A stretch of DNA of 64,000 nt from Deinococcus aerius (GTDB lineage: Bacteria > Deinococcota > Deinococci > Deinococcales > Deinococcaceae), in the NCBI RefSeq assembly GCF_002897375.1, contig NZ_BFAG01000006.1:177994-241993 (forward strand), read 5' to 3'. Below are positions 57,945 through 64,000 of this stretch, piece after piece; position 1 is the stretch's first letter, and each line of letters starts with the position of its first letter. The notes beneath the pieces are model-generated. The model did no database searches, was not told where the DNA came from, and saw only the letters and a program-made list of their open reading frames with translations. The position numbers and the translations under genes were made by a program.

Positions 57945-59705
57945 ATGAAGAAGATTCTGTCCCTGTCGGCATTCCTTCTCGGCGCGGCCCTGGCGGGTCC
58001 GGCGAACAACAGCCTGGTGGTCGGTACTTCCCAGGAGCCGCCGAACATCCTGGACTACTGGGCGACGAACAACCTCGCCATCAGCTCGGAGATCAACGGC
58101 TACATGGGGGCGTCGCTGGTCAACTTCGACAACGACGGTGACCTGTTCCCCGAGATCGCCACGGGCGTGCCCACGCTGGCCAACGGCGGCTACAAGGTGG
58201 TCAAGAACGCGGCGGGCGACGTGGTCCGCAACAGCGTGACCTACACGATCCGCCCGGACGCCAAGTGGAGCGACGGCAAGCGCATCACCATCGCCGACTT
58301 CCAGTTCTGGCTGAAGGTGCAGAACGACGAGCGGGTGCCGGTGCCTGACCGCGACCCCTGGGAGAACGCCAAGATCACGGCGGTCGACAACGACACCTTC
58401 ACCATCACCTACGAACCGCCCTACCTGTTCGCCGACCAGACCAGCCCCGGTCTGGCCCCCGCCCACGTGATGGGCGCGGCGTTCAATGCCTTTGACGCCG
58501 CGACCAAGAACCAGAAGGACGCCAAGGCCGTCAACGAGCAGTGGACGAAGTTCATCGGGCAGTTCACCACCTCGCGCAACCTGCCCAAGGTCGTCGCCGG
58601 TCCCTTCCGCCCCACCGCGTGGCGTCCCGGCAACAGCCTCACGATGGCCCGCAACCCCAACTACTGGCGCAAGCCCCAGGGTGGCGAGGACAAGTACGTC
58701 CAGACGATCACCTACCGCTTCATCCCCAACACCAACACCCTGAAGGTGAACATCCTCTCGGGCCAGCTCGACGCGGTCAGCTCGGTGGGCCTCACCTTCG
58801 ACCAGGCGCTCGACCTCCAGCGCAGCGCCCGGGGCAAGTTCAACGTGTACTTCGTGCCCGGCGCGGTGTGGGAGCACATCGACGTGAACACCCGCAGCCA
58901 GAAGGCCAAGGACCTCGACCTCGACGATCCCCGCATGCGCCAGGCCCTGCTGCTGAGCATTGACCGCGACGCGCTCGTGAAGGCGCTGTTCCAGGGCAAG
59001 CAGCCGGTGTCGAACAACTTCGTCAACCCGCTCAGCAAGGTCTACAACGAGAATGTGCGCGACTACAACCTGAACGTCGCTCAGGCCAAGCAGCTCTTCG
59101 CGCAGCTCGGCTGGAAGCCCGGCAGCGACGGCATCCTGGAGAAGGGCGGCAAGAAGCTCTCGCTGAGCTTCGGCACTACCGCCGGGAACACCACCCGCGA
59201 GCGCGTGCAGCAGATCCTGCAAAACCAGTGGAAGCAGGTCGGCGTGCAGGTCAACATCCAGAACTACCCGGCCTCGGTGTTCTTCGGCCCCGACTTCCTG
59301 AGCAAGGGCCAGGAGGGCAAGTGGGACCTGGCGATGTACGCCTGGTCGGCCAACCCCATCTTCGAGCAGGGTGACCTGTTCAAGGGCGAGGGTATCCCGA
59401 CTGCCGCCAACGGCTACGCCGGTCAGAACTACTCGGGCTGGAACAACGCAGAGTACAACAAGCTGCACAAGCAGGCGCTGACCGAGTTCAACCTGGCCGA
59501 CCGCATCAAGCTGATGGACCGGATGCAGACGATCTGGAGCAACGAGGTGCCCTCCTTGCCGCTGTACTTCCGCGCCAACCCCTACACCAAGGTGCCGGGC
59601 CTGGTGAACTACACCTTCAGCGCCTACACCCTGTACCCGAGCTGGGACGCCTACCGCATCGGCTGGGCCAGCCGCGGCGCCGTCGAGGTCAACAAGCAGA
59701 AGTAA
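57945..59705 (+). CDS. Peptide/dipeptide ABC transporter substrate-binding protein
   Basis: 586 residues of the SBP_bac_5 (DppA/OppA) family. Signal peptide [20 protein letters not shown]; no lipobox Cys, so periplasmic rather than lipid-anchored. Motifs: [17 protein letters not shown], the domain hinge region [20 protein letters not shown], and [19 protein letters not shown]. It captures peptides for DppBC. GGAGG precedes ATG 57945. First gene after the strong promoter. Confidence 0.93.
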   Translation: MKKILSLSAFLLGAALAGPANNSLVVGTSQEPPNILDYWATNNLAISSEINGYMGASLVNFDNDGDLFPEIATGVPTLANGGYKVVKNAAGDVVRNSVTYTIRPDAKWSDGKRITIADFQFWLKVQNDERVPVPDRDPWENAKITAVDNDTFTITYEPPYLFADQTSPGLAPAHVMGAAFNAFDAATKNQKDAKAVNEQWTKFIGQFTTSRNLPKVVAGPFRPTAWRPGNSLTMARNPNYWRKPQGGEDKYVQTITYRFIPNTNTLKVNILSGQLDAVSSVGLTFDQALDLQRSARGKFNVYFVPGAVWEHIDVNTRSQKAKDLDLDDPRMRQALLLSIDRDALVKALFQGKQPVSNNFVNPLSKVYNENVRDYNLNVAQAKQLFAQLGWKPGSDGILEKGGKKLSLSFGTTAGNTTRERVQQILQNQWKQVGVQVNIQNYPASVFFGPDFLSKGQEGKWDLAMYAWSANPIFEQGDLFKGEGIPTAANGYAGQNYSGWNNAEYNKLHKQALTEFNLADRIKLMDRMQTIWSNEVPSLPLYFRANPYTKVPGLVNYTFSAYTLYPSWDAYRIGWASRGAVEVNKQK

Positions 59706-59712
59706 GGGGCGC

Positions 59713-59794
59713 GGGCGGGGGTGCGAGTGGAGTCGCCGCGCCCCGCCCACCCGTCACCTGGGGGGAAGCCGAAACGCTTCCTCCCGCTTGTTTT
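59713..59794 (+). terminator. Two intergenic hairpins between binding protein and permease genes
   Basis: GGGCGGGG pairs with CCCCGCCC around 59713-59748. A second stem, GGGGGGAAGC (59760-59769) with GCTTCCTCCC (59776-59785), is followed by GCTTGTTTT. Together they probably stop or slow part of the transcripts so that the binding protein is made in excess. Confidence 0.65.
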
Positions 59795-59826
59795 GGCCCA
59801 CCGTCTCCTACGAAAGGATTTCAGGT

Positions 59827-60822
<996 letters not shown>

Positions 60823-60832
60823 GGTCCCTGCC

Positions 60833-61768
<936 letters not shown>

Positions 61769-61783
61769 AGGGCATCCACCGCG

Positions 61784-61831
61784 CGGGGCAGAGGGCCGGG
61801 CGGCGGCTTTCTGCCCCGCCTCTTTGTTTTT
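61784..61831 (+). terminator. Intrinsic terminator of the peptide transporter operon
   Basis: CGGGGCAGA (61784-61792) pairs with TCTGCCCCG (61810-61818), followed by CCTCTTTGTTTTT. Confidence 0.85.
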
Positions 61832-61849
61832 GTGCCTTATCCTGCGGTC

Positions 61850-62353
61850 ATGATCGTACTCGGCGTGGACCCCGGCCTGGCGAACCTCGGCCTGGGCCTG
61901 ATCGAGGGGGATGCCCGCAAGGCCCGTCACCTGCACCACGTCTGCCTGGTGACCGAGAGCGCGTGGGTGATGCCGCGCCGCCTCCAGTACATCCACTCGG
62001 AGGTCGCGCGGCTGCTCGCGGAGTATCAGCCGGAGGCCGTGGCCATTGAGGACCAGATTCTGCGGAGGCAGGCGGACGTGGCCTTTAAGGTCGGGCAGGC
62101 CTTCGGAGTGGTGCAACTCGCCTGCGCCCAGGCGGGGGTGCCGATCCACGCCTACGGCCCCATGCAGGTCAAACGCGCCCTGGTCGGCACGGGCCGGGCG
62201 GACAAGGAGCAGGTCATCTACATGGTCAAGGCCAGCCTGGGGCTGCGCGAAGTCTTCAACAACCACGCCGCCGACGCCCTGGCCCTGGCCCTGACCCACC
62301 TGGCACAGCAGCCCATGCAGGCCGCCCTCGCGGGCCGACTTGCCCGCGCCTGA
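61850..62353 (+). CDS. ruvC: Holliday junction resolvase RuvC
   Basis: 167 residues, standard. Catalytic acids: GVDPGLANLG (Asp7 region), AIEDQ (Glu), and NNHAADALALAL (His/Asp pair near the C-terminus). It cuts four-way junctions made during recombination repair. Leaderless: TATCCT (61838-61843) lies 6 bp before ATG 61850. ruvA and ruvB are not adjacent. Confidence 0.95.
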   Translation: MIVLGVDPGLANLGLGLIEGDARKARHLHHVCLVTESAWVMPRRLQYIHSEVARLLAEYQPEAVAIEDQILRRQADVAFKVGQAFGVVQLACAQAGVPIHAYGPMQVKRALVGTGRADKEQVIYMVKASLGLREVFNNHAADALALALTHLAQQPMQAALAGRLARA

Positions 62354-62358
62354 GCCCC

Positions 62359-63009
62359 GTGCCGCTGGCCCTCTCCCTGACCGCGTCGGTGCTGCTGACG
62401 TTCGGGTGGCTCTGGTTCTTCGTGCGCCGCGACCGCCATCCCGAGCCGCCGTGGCTGCTTGCCCGCACCTTCGGGTGGGGCATGGTCGCCTGGGCCGTCT
62501 CGGCGGCGTTCGAGGGCAGTTTCGAGCGCCTGAGCTTTCCCCTGCTGGTCATGCTGCTCTCCGCCGTGGTCGAGGAGAGCAGCAAACTCCTCGCGGCCAG
62601 CACCGCCGCCACCGAACACGCTTTCGACGAGCCGATGGACGGCCTGGTCTATGCCGTGACCGCCGCGCTGGGCTTCGCGTTGCTGGAAAACGTGACCTAC
62701 ACGCTGGGCTTCGGCGCGCATGCGGCGACCTGGCACGCGCTGCTGACCACCCTGGCCCACGCCCTGTTCAGCGCTCCCCAGGGGTACGCGCTGGGAGGGC
62801 GGCACCTGCGGGGGGGGCGGTGGTGGCGCTCCCGGGCTCTGCTGCTCAGCATCACCTTGCACTTCGCCTTCAACGGGCTGCTGACGGGGGGGGCGGGCTG
62901 GCCCCACCTGCTCGTCCTGGTGCTGGTTGTGGGCCTGATGGCCCTGCTGGCGAGTCGTTACTACCGCCACTTCGAGGCCTACGCGCGCGAGAATTCCCAG
63001 CCGTCCTGA
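62359..63009 (+). CDS. PrsW-family intramembrane metalloprotease-like protein
   Basis: 216 residues, about seven membrane helices. Conserved motifs: VVEESSKLLA (EExxK), DGLVYAVTAALGFALLENVT (the second Glu/Asn motif), HALFSAPQGYALG and LHFAFNGLL. PrsW of Bacillus cuts the anti-sigma factor RsiW; the target here is unknown. GTG 62359 lies five bases after the ruvC stop, so it is probably read with ruvC. Confidence 0.88.
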   Translation: MPLALSLTASVLLTFGWLWFFVRRDRHPEPPWLLARTFGWGMVAWAVSAAFEGSFERLSFPLLVMLLSAVVEESSKLLAASTAATEHAFDEPMDGLVYAVTAALGFALLENVTYTLGFGAHAATWHALLTTLAHALFSAPQGYALGGRHLRGGRWWRSRALLLSITLHFAFNGLLTGGAGWPHLLVLVLVVGLMALLASRYYRHFEAYARENSQPS

Positions 63010-63060
63010 CCCTCGGGAGAGCTGCGAGAGGAGGTCGGCTCATTTGGGCCGACGGGAACT

Positions 63061-63152
63061 GACAAAAGAACTCTGTCCTGCTGGGCGAAGCCAGGCACCC
63101 CCGGGCGCAATATGTGATCCCTTCGCTTTGCCCAAGGTAACAAGGCTTCTTT
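63061..63152 (-). repeat. Dispersed noncoding repeat, family B, copy 3 (inverted, longer)
   Basis: Read on the minus strand: CTTGTTACCTTGGGCAAAGC, GAAGGGATCACA, a ~25-base extra segment, CAGCAGGACAGAGTTCTTTT, GTC. The outer parts match 29891-29953. Confidence 0.6.
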
Positions 63153-63163
63153 GGTTCAGTGTT

Positions 63164-63838
63164 CTATAGCGTTGGGCTTCCGGTCTGCCCCTCGACCCAA
63201 TGCTGGCCGTCCTCGTCGGCCTCGTGCTTCCAGATGGGCAGATGAACCTTGAGGTGTTCGATCAGAAAGTCGCATGCCTCCAGGGCGGCGCGGCGATGGG
63301 GGCTGGCCACCCCGATAAGGATGCTTGCCTCACCAGGCAGGAGGCGGCCGACCCGGTGCTGCACGACCACCCGCAAGGTGCCGTACTGGGCGCGGGCCTG
63401 CGCCGCCGCCGCCCGCATCACCTTCTCGGCCATCGGCCCGTACCCCTCGTACTCGATGTACTCGACCTGTTTGCCCTTGTTCGGCGAGCGCACCGTGCCC
63501 ACGAAGTAGGCCTGTGCGCCGTACTCGGGCCGCACCAGGAAGGCATCTGCCTCAGCCAGTAACAGAGGAGTGGTCACCACCTCGCAGCGCATGTCCTCAC
63601 CCGCACCCCCGGCGACGGGAGGCAGGAAGGCCACCTCGTCCCCCGGTTGCAGCACGTGTTCGGGTGTGGCATACGCCTCGTTGACGGCCACCATGCAGCC
63701 GCGCAGGCTCATGCCATAGGTCTCCTCGACCTGCCTTGCCAGTTCCCGCACCGTCACGCCTTCGGGCGTCTCTACGGCGGCCATCTCGAGACCGGATTCG
63801 CGTCTGAGCCGGGCAAAAAACACCACGTTGACCCGCAT
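63164..63838 (-). CDS. MoaD-MoaE fusion, molybdopterin synthase
   Basis: 224 residues. Residues 1-78 are MoaD (ubiquitin-like, MRVNVVFFARLRRESG, ending FLPPVAGGAG). Residues ~83-224 are MoaE (AYFVGTVRSPNKGK, YEGYGPMAEKVM, VQHRVGRLLPGEASILIGVA, and the active-site PIWKHE). The enzyme adds two sulfurs to cyclic pyranopterin. A free MoaD C-terminal Gly-Gly is needed for sulfur loading, so cleavage after GG is probable, as for MoaX-type fusions. Leaderless: TACGCT (63850-63845) lies 6 bp before ATG 63838. Confidence 0.92.
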   Translation of the reverse strand: MRVNVVFFARLRRESGLEMAAVETPEGVTVRELARQVEETYGMSLRGCMVAVNEAYATPEHVLQPGDEVAFLPPVAGGAGEDMRCEVVTTPLLLAEADAFLVRPEYGAQAYFVGTVRSPNKGKQVEYIEYEGYGPMAEKVMRAAAAQARAQYGTLRVVVQHRVGRLLPGEASILIGVASPHRRAALEACDFLIEHLKVHLPIWKHEADEDGQHWVEGQTGSPTL

Positions 63839-63895
63839 TGGCCGAGCGTACCACGGGCGCGGCGCCATCCTAGGTGAGGCATGGCGCGCAGGGAG

Positions 63896-63924
63896 TTGAC
63901 AAGCCAACAAGGCCCGTGTATCTT
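63896..63924 (+). promoter_or_regulatory. Strong sigma-70-type promoter reading out of the window
   Basis: TTGACA (63896-63901), a 17-base spacer, TATCTT (63919-63924). The transcript passes a 10-codon ATG frame at 63952 (MTSEGRARNA, stop 63982) and leaves the window. The downstream gene is not visible; a stable-RNA or leader-peptide-controlled gene is possible. Confidence 0.7.
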
Positions 63925-64000
63925 TTCTGAGCCTCAGTGGAGGCGAGCAGCATGACAAGCGAAGGACGTGCGAGAAACGCGTAAATACGCCGTTCCATGT

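Overview
The window is about 64 kb of high-GC bacterial DNA from a member of the genus Deinococcus. The evidence is: a DdrB single-strand-binding gene directly behind a radiation/desiccation response motif (21900-21916); families largely confined to Deinococcus (DUF3809- and DUF3248-type genes at 15793-16561); a Dps with a long N-terminal tail; and very widespread leaderless transcription. At 26 genes a TANNNT -10 box lies 5-7 bp before the start codon with no Shine-Dalgarno sequence. The species cannot be fixed from the sequence alone.

Layout. 1-9.7 kb: the 3' end of an S41 protease gene, small membrane and lipoprotein genes, an MdtH-like exporter, a structured leader with a 33-residue hydrophobic peptide gene (4159-4491), an APC permease, a metallo-hydrolase, a frameshifted DUF6328-like gene, Dps and a DUF4385 gene. 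9.8-18 kb: housekeeping metabolism (aldehyde dehydrogenase-mobA, rsmD-coaD, metK with a foldable leader, arginase). 18-19.9 kb: a solo TnpB element (IS200/IS605 relatives) and a MITE-like inverted-repeat element. 19.9-29.9 kb: a phosphoesterase, a tRNA-like structured locus, a MazG-like enzyme, ddrB, a MerR regulator, an M42 peptidase, a VapBC-type toxin-antitoxin pair, an M32 carboxypeptidase gene split by an IS5-family insertion, kptA and a sirtuin. 30-33.9 kb: an FMN riboswitch and the riboflavin genes ribD-ribE-ribBA-ribH. 34-37.9 kb: a PDZ/radical-SAM/DUF512 protein, mscL, a DinB protein and a VWA protein. 38.2-50.1 kb: five consecutive genes for exported DUF11-type proteins, one with a predicted outer-membrane beta-barrel half. 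50.2-64 kb: an EamA transporter, a CvpA-like protein, a NarL-type response regulator, a beta-lactamase-fold serine hydrolase, a cytochrome bc complex, an A-type Fe-S carrier, a Dpp/Opp-type peptide ABC transporter, ruvC, a PrsW-type protease and a MoaD-MoaE fusion. A strong promoter points out of the right edge.

Functional groupings. The rib genes form a riboswitch-controlled pathway, with ribH set apart by a dispersed repeat. The cytochrome c, Rieske and cytochrome b genes form one respiratory complex. dppABC form one importer with hairpins separating the binding protein from the permeases. The DUF11 cluster looks like one cell-surface system and is the best candidate here for an uncharacterised system. 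At least three families of dispersed noncoding repeats occupy intergenic spaces.
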